Positions 25,961-33,807 of a DNA stretch of 64,000 nucleotides are shown here, piece by piece; positions within the stretch are counted from its first letter, which is position 1, and every line of letters begins with the position of its first letter. The notes under the pieces were generated by a model. The model saw only the letters and a program-made list of their open reading frames with translations, searched no databases and had not been told where the DNA came from. The position numbers and the translations under genes were made by a program. Origin of the DNA: Agromyces fucosus (GTDB lineage Bacteria; Actinomycetota; Actinomycetes; Actinomycetales; Microbacteriaceae); assembly GCF_004134865.1 (NCBI RefSeq), contig NZ_SDPO01000002.1, positions 186,001 through 250,000 on the forward strand, read 5' to 3'.

Positions 25961-26443
25961 TCAGGCGCGCGCGTCCTCGAGGTGCGGTGCGCCGTGGCTC
26001 AGCACCTTCACCACGAGGTTGTGCCGGGCGAGGGTGCGGATCGTGCGGGTGACCTCGTCGCGATCGCGGCCGAGCGCTCGCTCGTTCGCCACGACGAGCA
26101 CGTCACCGGCGCGCAGGGTGCCGAACAGGCGGCCGAGCCGCTGCTCCCAGGTCTCGGGTGCTTCGGCTGCGGGGTGCTTGAAGTCGAGGATCGCGACGCC
26201 GAAGTCGGCGAGGTCGTTCCGCTGCTCGACGACCGAGGGCATGTCGTCGCGGGCGACGACGAGACCGACGAGACGTGCGCCCTCGGGGCGCGCCTTCCAC
26301 CAGTCCTGGTTGCGCTGCAGCTCCTCGAAGCACTCGGGGCAACCGAGGGCGTGGTGCCCCGGACCGTGCGGTGCGGGTGCGGCTTCGGGAGCCGACGCCC
26401 CCGCCGATGCATCCGTCGTCGACCCTGTGTTCAGCTCTGCCAT
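25961..26443 (-). CDS. Resolvase-fold protein lacking the catalytic serine
   Basis: A 160-residue cytoplasmic protein. A low-complexity Ala/Ser/Pro N-terminus is followed by HHALGCPECFEEL (a CxxC, possibly metal-binding) and then a domain with the topology of the serine-recombinase N-terminus. That domain includes LVGLVVARDD, VEQRNDLADFGVAI and GDVLVVANERALGRDRDEVTRTIRTLARHNLVVKVL. The last piece matches the resolvase 'GDxLvVxrlDRLgR' helix region. The catalytic Ser in the first strand (Y-x-R-V-S) is replaced here by ARDD, and no DNA-binding domain follows. It is therefore unlikely to recombine DNA. ATG 26443 gives the only sensible start. Role unknown. Confidence 0.6.
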   Translation of the reverse strand: MAELNTGSTTDASAGASAPEAAPAPHGPGHHALGCPECFEELQRNQDWWKARPEGARLVGLVVARDDMPSVVEQRNDLADFGVAILDFKHPAAEAPETWEQRLGRLFGTLRAGDVLVVANERALGRDRDEVTRTIRTLARHNLVVKVLSHGAPHLEDARA

Positions 26444-26557
26444 GCCGTGCCCCTTCGATCCAACCCCCATTGTCGCGCCGATCGCCGACGAGTGCGACCC
26501 GCGCCTCAGCGCACGCACGGATGCCGCGTGGGCCGGCCGGGCGTAGGGTGCGGGCAC

Positions 26558-27814
26558 ATGAGCCATCGCACGTACCTGTTCGTGCTCACCGACGCCGGCG
26601 GCACGGTTCCTCCCGAGATGGGGGTCGTGCGGCGACTCGTCGACCGCGGTCATCGCGTCACGGTGCTCGCGGACGACCCGTTGGAGGTGCCCGCGCTCAC
26701 GGCCGGCGCGAGGTTCCGCCCGACGACAGGGCGCGTGACGAAGCCGTTCGATGACTGGGCGATCCGCACGCCGCCCGGCATCGCGCGCGGGATGGCCGAG
26801 CACATGATCGTCGGACCCGCGCCCGTGCAGGCGGCTGACACGGTCGCGGCGATCGACGAGCTCCGCCCCGACCTCGTCGTGGTCTCCTCGTTCGCCGTCG
26901 GCGCCATGATCGCAGCCGAGTCGCGCGGGGTGCCGTTCGACCTCCTGATGCCGAACACCTACGCGCTGCCCGCGAAGGGCATGCCGCCGTTCGGCGTCGG
27001 ACTCGCGCCGGCACACGGGCCGATGGGTGCGCTCCGCGACCGCGCGTTCGGAGCGGCCGGCCGGCGCCTCTTCGATCGGTTCGCGCTCGAACCCCTCAAC
27101 GCCGTGCGCACCGACCACGGCCTCGAGCCGGTCGCGACGATGTGGAACCAGATGCAGCACGCGCGCCGCCAGCTCGTGCTCACCTCCGCAGCGTTCGACT
27201 TCCCTGCCGAGCTGCCGGCCAACGCCCGCTACGTCGGGCCGGTGCTCGACGACCCGAGCTGGGCTGCCGATGTGCCGTGGACGCCGCCGACCGGCGACGA
27301 CCCGCTCGTGCTCGTCGCGATGTCTTCGACGTTCCAGAACCACGTGGAGTGCCTGCAGCGCATCGCCGACGCGCTCGGCGACCTGCCGGTTCGCGGAGTC
27401 GTGACCACCGGGCCGGCCGTCCAGCCGGGTGCGATCAGCGCTCCCGCGAACGTGACGGTCGTGGCATCCGCACCGCATCGCGAGGTCCTGCGCCACGCGA
27501 GCCTCGTCGTCACCCATGGAGGCCACGGCACGGTCATCAAGACGCTCGCCGCCGGGCTTCCGCTCGTCGTGCTGCACCACGGCCGCGACCAGGCCGACAA
27601 CGCCGTACGTGTCACGGAGCGAGTCGCAGGGGTCGCCATCTCGCGCCGCTCCTCGTCGCAGAAGATCAGCAGGGCGATCGCCCGCGTGCTCGGCGACGAC
27701 CGCTACCGGCAGGCGGCCGCGCGACTCGGCGAGCAGGTGGCAGCGGATGCCGCGGGCACGGCACTGCTCGACGAGCTCGAGAGCGCTCCGCTCGCGCGCG
27801 ACCCGCTCGGGTAG
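26558..27814 (+). CDS. Glycosyltransferase, GT1 (UGT/MGT macrolide type)
   Basis: A 418-residue GT-B fold transferase. The N-terminal acceptor domain begins YLFVLTDAGGTVPPEMGVVRRLVDRGHRVTVLAD. The C-terminal nucleotide-sugar domain has VTVVASAPHREVLRHASLVVTHGGHGTVIKTLAAGLPLVVLHHGRDQADNAVRV (about 300-352), the GT1 signature with the His-Gly-Gly-xxT and terminal DQ residues that contact the sugar. The family glycosylates macrolides, flavonoids, sterols or lipids. There is no biosynthetic cluster around it, so a detoxifying or lipid-modifying role is equally possible. ATG 26558 was chosen because the Rossmann strand starts there. Confidence 0.87.
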   Translation: MSHRTYLFVLTDAGGTVPPEMGVVRRLVDRGHRVTVLADDPLEVPALTAGARFRPTTGRVTKPFDDWAIRTPPGIARGMAEHMIVGPAPVQAADTVAAIDELRPDLVVVSSFAVGAMIAAESRGVPFDLLMPNTYALPAKGMPPFGVGLAPAHGPMGALRDRAFGAAGRRLFDRFALEPLNAVRTDHGLEPVATMWNQMQHARRQLVLTSAAFDFPAELPANARYVGPVLDDPSWAADVPWTPPTGDDPLVLVAMSSTFQNHVECLQRIADALGDLPVRGVVTTGPAVQPGAISAPANVTVVASAPHREVLRHASLVVTHGGHGTVIKTLAAGLPLVVLHHGRDQADNAVRVTERVAGVAISRRSSSQKISRAIARVLGDDRYRQAAARLGEQVAADAAGTALLDELESAPLARDPLG

Positions 27815-27823
27815 CGCCGGGGC

Positions 27824-27842
27824 GAGCCCGGAGCTCGGGCTC
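27824..27842 (+). terminator. Hairpin after glycosyltransferase gene
   Basis: GAGCCCG (27824-27830) pairs with CGGGCTC (27836-27842) around a 5-base loop, 10 bases after the stop codon. It is short but GC-only. Confidence 0.5.
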
Positions 27843-27987
27843 AGATGCCACCGCGCTGCGCCCGGATCCACCGTCGGCGCTCGGCGAGCACGTCGTCGAT
27901 GCGAGGCAGCCGCTCGAGCTCGATGCCGCCACCCTGCCGCAGGACGGGTGAGCCCACAAGGGTGGTCGACGAGGGCTCAGCGCTCAC
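27841..27987 (-). CDS. Possible 48-residue protein downstream of the response regulator
   Basis: A frame opening with GTG at 27987, inside the end of the response-regulator gene (11-base overlap), and ending TGA at 27841. The sequence reads as a plausible protein, with ELERLPRIDDVLAERRRWIRA as an amphipathic helix and a short Gly-rich lead-in. It would be the third gene of the two-component operon. There is no clear ribosome-binding site and no family that I recognise; it may be non-coding. Confidence 0.3.
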   Translation of the reverse strand: MSAEPSSTTLVGSPVLRQGGGIELERLPRIDDVLAERRRWIRAQRGGI

Positions 27988-28678
27988 CCGACCGAACTTC
28001 GCCCGCGTCGTCCTTCAGGAACGCGAGCACCGCGGCGACCCGCCGGTGCACACCCGTCTCGGGCAGCCGCAGCTTCGTGAAGATCGCGTTCACGTGCTTC
28101 TCGACCGTCGACGTCGACAGGAACAGCGCCTGCTCGATGCCCCCGTTCGTCTTGCCGGCGGCCATCTCGCGCAGCACCTCGAGCTCACGCGGCGAGAGCG
28201 TCGCGAGCGGGCTGGATGCCCCGGCCGCGCTTCGACGGCGCACGAGGGCGTCGACGATCTGCGGATCGATCACCGAGCCGCCCGCGTGCACCTCGTGCAG
28301 TGCGTGCACGAGGTCCTCGAGGTCGCCGATGCGGTCTTTCAGCAGGTAGCCGAGCCCGGCCGACCCGTTGGCGAACAGGGCGAACGCGTAGCTCTCGTCG
28401 GCGTGCTGCGAGAGCACGACCACCCCCGTCGACGGCGACGAGGCGCGAATGGCGTGCGCGGCCTCGATGCCCTCCATGTGATGGCCGGGCGGCATGCGGA
28501 TGTCGGTGAGCACCGCGTGCGGCGCGAGCCGGCGCACCGCGTCGAGCAGTTCGGTGCCGTTGCCGACGGAGGCGACCACGTCGACCTCGCCCGAGTCCTC
28601 CAGCAGGCGCCGCACGCCCTCGCGCACGAGGTAGTTGTCCTCGGCGATCACGACGCGCAGCACGCCCGAGTCATCCAA
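27977..28678 (-). CDS. NarL/FixJ-type response regulator
   Basis: A 233-residue two-component response regulator. The receiver domain (residues 7-125) has the acidic pair in VVIAEDNYL, the phosphoacceptor Asp in VLTDIRMPP near residue 58, VVVLSQHAD and the invariant Lys in YLLKDRIGD. The C-terminal LuxR helix-turn-helix spans about 158-220 (LSPRELEVLREMAAGKTNGGIEQALFLSTSTVEKHVNAIFTKL). It overlaps the histidine-kinase gene by 8 bases, so the two form a pair. The target is unknown; the adjacent divergent genes encode a DUF6220-like membrane protein and a copper oxidase. Confidence 0.93.
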   Translation of the reverse strand: MDDSGVLRVVIAEDNYLVREGVRRLLEDSGEVDVVASVGNGTELLDAVRRLAPHAVLTDIRMPPGHHMEGIEAAHAIRASSPSTGVVVLSQHADESYAFALFANGSAGLGYLLKDRIGDLEDLVHALHEVHAGGSVIDPQIVDALVRRRSAAGASSPLATLSPRELEVLREMAAGKTNGGIEQALFLSTSTVEKHVNAIFTKLRLPETGVHRRVAAVLAFLKDDAGEVRSGER

Positions 28679-30800
28679 CCGGTACCCCCTCTCGAGCAGC
28701 CGTCTCGGGGCCGACGCCGTCGAGCGGCAACTCCACGAACACGACCGTGCCCGACGGCTCGTTCGGCGCCACGTGCATGGTGCCGCGGAGCGCTGCGACC
28801 CGGTCGCGAATGTTCGCGAGCCCGCCGTGCGACACCGCCGCGCGCCCGTCCTCTCCCGTCGTCGAGGCAGGGCCGACCGAGCCCGGCGTCCCGATGCCGC
28901 AACCGTCGTCGCTGATCGCGATGCGCAGGTGCCCGTCGCTGCGTGCCAGCCCCACCGACGCCCGCGTCGCGTTCGCGTGCTTCGCGGTGTTGGCGAGGGC
29001 CTCGCGCACGACGTAGTAGGCGGTCGTCTCGACCTCGTCGGGGAATCGCTCGGCGCGTACCCGCTCGTTCGCCTCGACCGTAAGCGGAATGGGGAACCGC
29101 GCCACGCTCGACTCCACGGCGGCGACGAGCCCGTTGTCGCTCAGCACGGGCGGGTGGATACCCCGGGCGAACTCGCGCAGGTCGGTGAGCGTCGCGCGCG
29201 CCTGGTCCTGCAGCTCCTCGAGCTCCGCCGCCGTGAGCTCGCCGCGCTGGAGCCGGTTGCGGGCCAGGCGCAATCCGGCGATCTGGGCCACGACGTCCTG
29301 CTGGATGCCGTCGTGCAGGTCGCGCTCGAGGCGCCGGCGCTCGTCGTCCTGCACGGCCACGAGCCGCTCGCGCGAAGCGGTCAGTTCATCGAGCTGCTCC
29401 GCGAGCTGAGCGGTCAGCAGCACGTTGGCGACAGAGGCAGCCGCCTGCCCGGCGACCGTGCGCAGCAGCGTGCGCTCATCATCGGAGTACTCGCCCCGAT
29501 GCCGGGGCCCCAGTTCGATGCGGCCGAGCGTCTCGTCGCCGTGCAGCAGGTCGCAGGACTCTGCGGCGGCGGGCTCGGCTTCACCGGCGACAGCCGGGTC
29601 GCCGGCGACGACCATGGGCATCGCGACGAGCGCGCCATTCGTCGACGCGATGCGAATGCGCACCCACGAGGCATCGAGGCCCGCGCGCACCGCCTCGGCG
29701 AGCCGGCTGAGCAGTTCTCGCGGCTCACCGGCGTGCTCGAGCTGCGCGCCGAGCTCGCCGAGCATCGTCAGCTGTCGCTCACGATCTCCGAAGAGCGCTC
29801 GGTGGATCCACCGCTGCATCCAGGTGCGCACCGGGAGCAGCAGCACGGCCACGATCGTCGTGACGAGCACGGCGGGAACGACCCTGAGCCGACCGGAGAG
29901 CAGGATCGCCGGCATCGCGACCCCCGCCGCGTACATCACCGTGATGAGCAGGTTCGACGAACGCGCCACCATGCGGCCCCGGTCTCCGGGGGCGATGTCG
30001 AACGCCCCCGAGCGGAAGATGCCGTGCACCGCCGCGACCGGCAGGGCGATGAGCGACGCGTAGACGAGCACCTCGACGACCCAGCTCCCGGGGAGGAAAG
30101 TCCACAGCACGAAGGCCGCCATGGCCGCGGCGACCGTCAGGCCCATCCCCCGCGTACGAGCGCGCACCTCGGGCGTGCCGAAGATCGCACGGGAGCCGAG
30201 CACCGCAAGACCGAGCGCGGCGGCCGGCCACGCCTGCACGACCAGGCCTTCCACCGCGGGCGCCGCCCACTCCAGCCACGGCACGGCGTAGGGATTGGCG
30301 ATCGCATCGCCGCTGATGCCGATGTACTGCGACATCACGACGTGCGGCGTCGTCAGGAGCGTCAGCGGCCCGACGAGCAACGGGGTCCAGAGGAACGCGA
30401 CGGCGACGCGCTGCCATCGGTGCTCGACGTCACCGGTCGGGAAGGTCGCGAAGACGATCAGGAGCGCCGAGGTCGCGGCAGCATCGGCGGAGAGGCCCAG
30501 CACGTTGAAGAACGGGAACCACGGCTCGGTCATGATCTCGATGTTGCGCTGCAGGAACGTCTCGTACGCCGAGCCGACGAGCATCGCGGTCGACCCGAGA
30601 GCGATGAGCAGCGCGATCCGCGACGCCGACACCGTGAGCAGCCACATGCCGAACACGAACAGCGGCAGCGCCCCGAGGAGCGGCCAGGCGAGCCCGTGGT
30701 CGGCATCGCCTTCGATGAAGCCCCGCACGACGACGATGTAGACCAGCGCGGCGACCCCGATCGGGCCGAGCGTCGCGAGGCACACCCACCTGCGGACCAC
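28671..30800 (-). CDS. Sensor histidine kinase (HisKA_3 type) with membrane sensor and GAF domain
   Basis: A 709-residue kinase. The N-terminal half has about nine to ten membrane helices (WVCLATLGPIGVAALVYIVV onwards). A GAF-like domain sits at about 395-500 (ASWVRIRIASTNGALVAMPMV). The HisKA_3 dimerisation box follows with the phospho-accepting His in RRRLERDLHDGIQQDVVAQIAGL near 520, then an HATPase domain with N-box AYYVVREALANTAKHA, G1 box DDGCGIG and GGLANIRDRV. GTG 30800 is preceded by GAGAGGAGG with about 11-base spacing; the nearby ATG at 30811 is out of frame. The open frame continues far upstream without homology. The many-helix sensor suggests detection of a membrane or lipophilic signal. 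Confidence 0.87.
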   Translation of the reverse strand: MVRRWVCLATLGPIGVAALVYIVVVRGFIEGDADHGLAWPLLGALPLFVFGMWLLTVSASRIALLIALGSTAMLVGSAYETFLQRNIEIMTEPWFPFFNVLGLSADAAATSALLIVFATFPTGDVEHRWQRVAVAFLWTPLLVGPLTLLTTPHVVMSQYIGISGDAIANPYAVPWLEWAAPAVEGLVVQAWPAAALGLAVLGSRAIFGTPEVRARTRGMGLTVAAAMAAFVLWTFLPGSWVVEVLVYASLIALPVAAVHGIFRSGAFDIAPGDRGRMVARSSNLLITVMYAAGVAMPAILLSGRLRVVPAVLVTTIVAVLLLPVRTWMQRWIHRALFGDRERQLTMLGELGAQLEHAGEPRELLSRLAEAVRAGLDASWVRIRIASTNGALVAMPMVVAGDPAVAGEAEPAAAESCDLLHGDETLGRIELGPRHRGEYSDDERTLLRTVAGQAAASVANVLLTAQLAEQLDELTASRERLVAVQDDERRRLERDLHDGIQQDVVAQIAGLRLARNRLQRGELTAAELEELQDQARATLTDLREFARGIHPPVLSDNGLVAAVESSVARFPIPLTVEANERVRAERFPDEVETTAYYVVREALANTAKHANATRASVGLARSDGHLRIAISDDGCGIGTPGSVGPASTTGEDGRAAVSHGGLANIRDRVAALRGTMHVAPNEPSGTVVFVELPLDGVGPETAAREGVPVG

Positions 30801-30995
30801 GATTCCATCGTCCTCCTCTCGGGCGCCATGCGGGAGAGGGTCTGCCCCGAGAGCCCTTAGCAGCTGACCCCCACCCGTCGTGCGGCACGCTGCCATGCGG
30901 CATCCGGTTCTCTGCGTTCCGGAGCTCGGCGAGGGCGACGAAGGTGTGAGGCGAGCGGATGCCGCGGACCGGCGCCGCACAAGGGAGAAGGCATC

Positions 30996-31496
30996 ATGCG
31001 CAAGCTCTACACCGGACTCGCCTGGACGATCGCCGGCGCCGTCGTCGTGCAGGCCGCCGCGATCGCGTTCGCGTTCGGCGGCATGCTCAACCTCGTGTCC
31101 GAGGGCGGTGTCGTCGACAAGGCGCTCCTCGAGAGCTTCCAGGCGGGCGGGGTCGGCGAACTCGGGTTCATGATCCACGGCGTGGTGGGCGCGGGCCTCA
31201 TCCCCCTGCTCGCACTCGCGCTGCTCGTCGTCTCGTTCTTCGTGCGAGTACGCGGTGCCCGGCTGTGGGCGGCGATCGTCCTCGGCCTCGTCGTCCTGCA
31301 GGTGACGCTCGGGTTCTCCATCACCGACATGCCCTACCTCGGGCTGATCCACGGCGCGAACGCGCTGGCCGTCGTGGTCGCGGCGTCGGTCGCCGCGATG
31401 CGCGTACGGCGCGCAGCGGTGGTGGCCGCGACAGACGCGTCGCCGGCGCCCGACCCGGCGCCCGAGGGGGCGAGCCCCGATGCCGTCTCGGCGTGA
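30996..31496 (+). CDS. DUF6220-like four-helix membrane protein
   Basis: A 166-residue membrane protein. Four helices are evident: LAWTIAGAVVVQAAAIAFAFGG, MIHGVVGAGLIPLLALALLVVSF, LWAAIVLGLVVLQVTLGFS and LIHGANALAVVVAASVAAM. Two intramembrane histidines (MIHG, LIHG) are positioned like haem ligands in small cytochrome b561/COX15-like proteins, and the DUF6220 family shares this layout. A Pro/Ala-rich C-terminal tail follows. Its stop overlaps the start of the multicopper oxidase by 17 bases, so the two are translated together and probably work together, for instance in electron transfer or copper handling; this is inference. Confidence 0.72.
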   Translation: MRKLYTGLAWTIAGAVVVQAAAIAFAFGGMLNLVSEGGVVDKALLESFQAGGVGELGFMIHGVVGAGLIPLLALALLVVSFFVRVRGARLWAAIVLGLVVLQVTLGFSITDMPYLGLIHGANALAVVVAASVAAMRVRRAAVVAATDASPAPDPAPEGASPDAVSA

Positions 31497-33009
31497 GCTC
31501 CTCAGGTGCGCCGTCGTCGGCGTCGCGGTCACGGCCGCGCTCGGCGCCGGTGCACTGGCCTGGAGTTCCACGCTGCTCGGGGAGTACTCGGTCATGACGA
31601 TGGGCGGCGCCGGCGGCGGCGAAGGCGGGCACGGCGCGCACGCGGGAACCGGATCGGGTGCAGCCGAGGCATCCGTCGCCGCGGGCGCTGACGCGGCCGG
31701 CGCGGTGAGCGTGACCTCGCTCACCGCCGACCCAGACCGAACTGCCGACGTGCACGTCGAGCTCGTCGCTCGTGCGGGCACGGTCGAGGTGCCGGGCGGA
31801 CGTCCCGTCGAGGGCTACACCGTGAACGGCACGTCGCCGGGGCCCGAGATCCGCGCCCGGCAGGGTGATCTCGTCGAGGTCGAGTTCGTGAACGAGTCGG
31901 TGCCCGACGGTGCCACGCTGCACTGGCACGGCATCGACGTGCCGAACGCCGCCGACGGCGTCGCGGGCATCACGCAGGACGCCGTGCCCGTCGGCGGTCG
32001 TCAGGTCTACCGCTTCGAGGCGACGGATGCCGGCACCTACTGGTACCACTCGCACCAGGTCTCCCACGTGCAGGTCGAACGCGGGCTGCTCGGCGCGATC
32101 GTGATCGAGCCCGCCGCGGCATCCGAGTCCCCGGGCGACGTCGAGACGACGGAGTTCACCGCGCTGCTGCACGTCTACGGCGGCCAGCACACGCTCAACG
32201 GCCGCGCCGACGATGCGCGGGTGGCGGCCGACCCGGGCTCGATCGTGCGGGTGCGCGTGATCAACACCGACCAGGGCACCGCAGCCCTGTGGTCGGCGTC
32301 GCCGTTCCGCGTCGTCGCGATCGACGGCCACGAGGTGAACGAGCCGGGCGTCGTCGAGGACCGGCGGGTGCTCATCCCGGCCGGTGGGCGAGCGGATGTC
32401 GCGGTGCGCGCCCCGGCCGCGGGCGACGCGGTGCGGCTCCGGGTCGGCGGCGCCCGCAGCGTCGTGATCGGCGACCCCGCGGCATCCGTACCGCCCGACC
32501 CCCGCCAGCCCTCGACGACCCTCGACCTGCTCGCGTACGGCACGCCGATGCCGCTCGCGTTCGACGCATCGGCCCCCGACCGGTCGTACGACTACGTCAT
32601 CGCCCGCCGCTTCGGCATCATCGACGGGCGCCCCGGCAACTTCTGGACGATCAACGGCCGCATGTTCCCCGACGTGCCGATGTTCGAGGTGACCGAGGGC
32701 GACGTCGTGGTGATGCACCTGCGCAACGACTCGGGCGACGTGCACCCCATGCACCTGCACGGCCATCACGTCGTCGTGCTCTCACGCGATGGCGTCGAGG
32801 CAACGGGCAGCCCGTGGGTCGTCGACTCGCTCGACCTGCACCCCGGCGAGTCCTACGACGTCGCCTTCGTCGCCGACAACCCGGGCATCTGGAGCGATCA
32901 CTGCCACACGCTCCCCCATGCGGTCGACGGGCTCGTCGCGCACGTCATGTACGACGGTGTCACGACGCCGTTCACGATCAACGGCGAGGCGGGCAATCGA
33001 CCGGAGTGA
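31480..33009 (+). CDS. Secreted multicopper oxidase
   Basis: A 509-residue laccase-like or copper-oxidase protein with an N-terminal signal (SRRELLRCAVVGVAVTAALGAGALA). A linker rich in Gly and His (MGGAGGGEGGHGAHAG) follows. The four copper-ligand segments are HWHG near 147, WYHSH near 188, HPMHLHGHH near 425 and DHCHTLPHAVDGLVAHVMY near 475. The last holds the type 1 Cys and trinuclear-cluster His. All copper ligands are present, so it should be active on phenols, metals or Cu(I). The Met-poor sequence does not mark it as a CueO. Cotranslated with the membrane protein upstream. Confidence 0.9.
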   Translation: MPSRRELLRCAVVGVAVTAALGAGALAWSSTLLGEYSVMTMGGAGGGEGGHGAHAGTGSGAAEASVAAGADAAGAVSVTSLTADPDRTADVHVELVARAGTVEVPGGRPVEGYTVNGTSPGPEIRARQGDLVEVEFVNESVPDGATLHWHGIDVPNAADGVAGITQDAVPVGGRQVYRFEATDAGTYWYHSHQVSHVQVERGLLGAIVIEPAAASESPGDVETTEFTALLHVYGGQHTLNGRADDARVAADPGSIVRVRVINTDQGTAALWSASPFRVVAIDGHEVNEPGVVEDRRVLIPAGGRADVAVRAPAAGDAVRLRVGGARSVVIGDPAASVPPDPRQPSTTLDLLAYGTPMPLAFDASAPDRSYDYVIARRFGIIDGRPGNFWTINGRMFPDVPMFEVTEGDVVVMHLRNDSGDVHPMHLHGHHVVVLSRDGVEATGSPWVVDSLDLHPGESYDVAFVADNPGIWSDHCHTLPHAVDGLVAHVMYDGVTTPFTINGEAGNRPE

Positions 33010-33018
33010 GGGCTCAAC

Positions 33019-33792
33019 TCACGCGCGCCAGTCGTGGACGACGGCGATCGACTCCAGCAGGTGCAGGTCGAGTGCCGAAGCTGCCTCGCCGTCGAGGTAG
33101 ACGCTGAGGGCCGGATGCCGCTGCAGGACCGATGCCGGCAGATCCGTGGTCACGGGGCCGGTCAGGGCGGCCCGCACCGCTTCGGCCTTCGCCGCCCCCG
33201 TGGCGATCAGGAGTGCAGCCCGTGCCCGCATGATCGTCGCGAGCCCCTGACTGATGGAGTGGCGGGGCACCTCGTCGCGGTCCGCGAAGAAGCGGGCATT
33301 GGCGACTCGGGTCGAGTCCGCGAGCTCGACGACGCGCGTCAGCGAGCGGAAGTCGCTGCCCGGCTCGTTGAATCCGATATGGCCGTTCCGGCCGATGCCG
33401 AGCAACTGCAGGTCGATGCCGCCTGCGAGGTGGATCGCCCGTTCGTATGCCTCTGCCGCTGCCGACGGGTCGGCGTCGCCGCCGTCGGGCACGTGCACGC
33501 TCCGGTCGTCGATGCCGAGCGGATCGGCGAAGGCGCGAAGGAGAACGTTTCGGTAGCGCTCGGCATGGTCGTCGGGCAGACCGACGTATTCGTCGAGCGC
33601 GAACGCGCGCAGGGAGTCGACGCGGAACGTGCCGGCGCTCGCCCGATCGGCGAGTGCCGCGTAGACCGGTTCGGGGCTCGAGCCGGTGGCGACGCCGAGC
33701 ACCGGGCGCCGGACGCCGAGCAGGGCGACCTCGATGTGACGGGCGGCGAGCGCCCCGAGGCGCTCCGCACCGGGGAGGATGTGGATGATCAT
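33019..33792 (-). CDS. nagB: Glucosamine-6-phosphate deaminase (NagB family)
   Basis: A 257-residue aldose-ketose isomerase/deaminase that converts glucosamine-6-phosphate to fructose-6-phosphate and ammonia. Signature segments are GVATGSSPEPVYAAL (phosphate loop) near 33, RAFALDEYVGL near 62 with the catalytic Asp, and LLGIGRNGHIGFNEPGS at about 128-144 with the ring-opening His and Glu. The allosteric C-terminal extension of the E. coli enzyme is absent, as is usual in Gram-positive NagB. It is the last of ten colinear genes starting at 43.0 kb; its presence marks the pathway's end product as an amino-sugar 6-phosphate. Confidence 0.92.
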   Translation of the reverse strand: MIIHILPGAERLGALAARHIEVALLGVRRPVLGVATGSSPEPVYAALADRASAGTFRVDSLRAFALDEYVGLPDDHAERYRNVLLRAFADPLGIDDRSVHVPDGGDADPSAAAEAYERAIHLAGGIDLQLLGIGRNGHIGFNEPGSDFRSLTRVVELADSTRVANARFFADRDEVPRHSISQGLATIMRARAALLIATGAAKAEAVRAALTGPVTTDLPASVLQRHPALSVYLDGEAASALDLHLLESIAVVHDWRA

Positions 33793-33807
33793 GGTGCGAA
33801 CGCTCCG

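Noticed and set aside
25961-26443. Resolvase of a mobile element
   Set aside because: Catalytic serine and DNA-binding domain are absent; no transposase, inverted repeats or cargo nearby.
25208-27814. 868-residue plus-strand frame covering the glycosyltransferase
   Set aside because: The first 450 residues are antisense to the P-type ATPase and resolvase-like genes; homology begins at ATG 26558.
28671-31781. Reading the histidine kinase as a 1036-residue protein with a long N-terminal extension
   Set aside because: The extra N-terminal 327 residues are low-complexity and antisense to the DUF6220 and copper-oxidase genes; GTG 30800 has a ribosome-binding site and starts at the first membrane helix.
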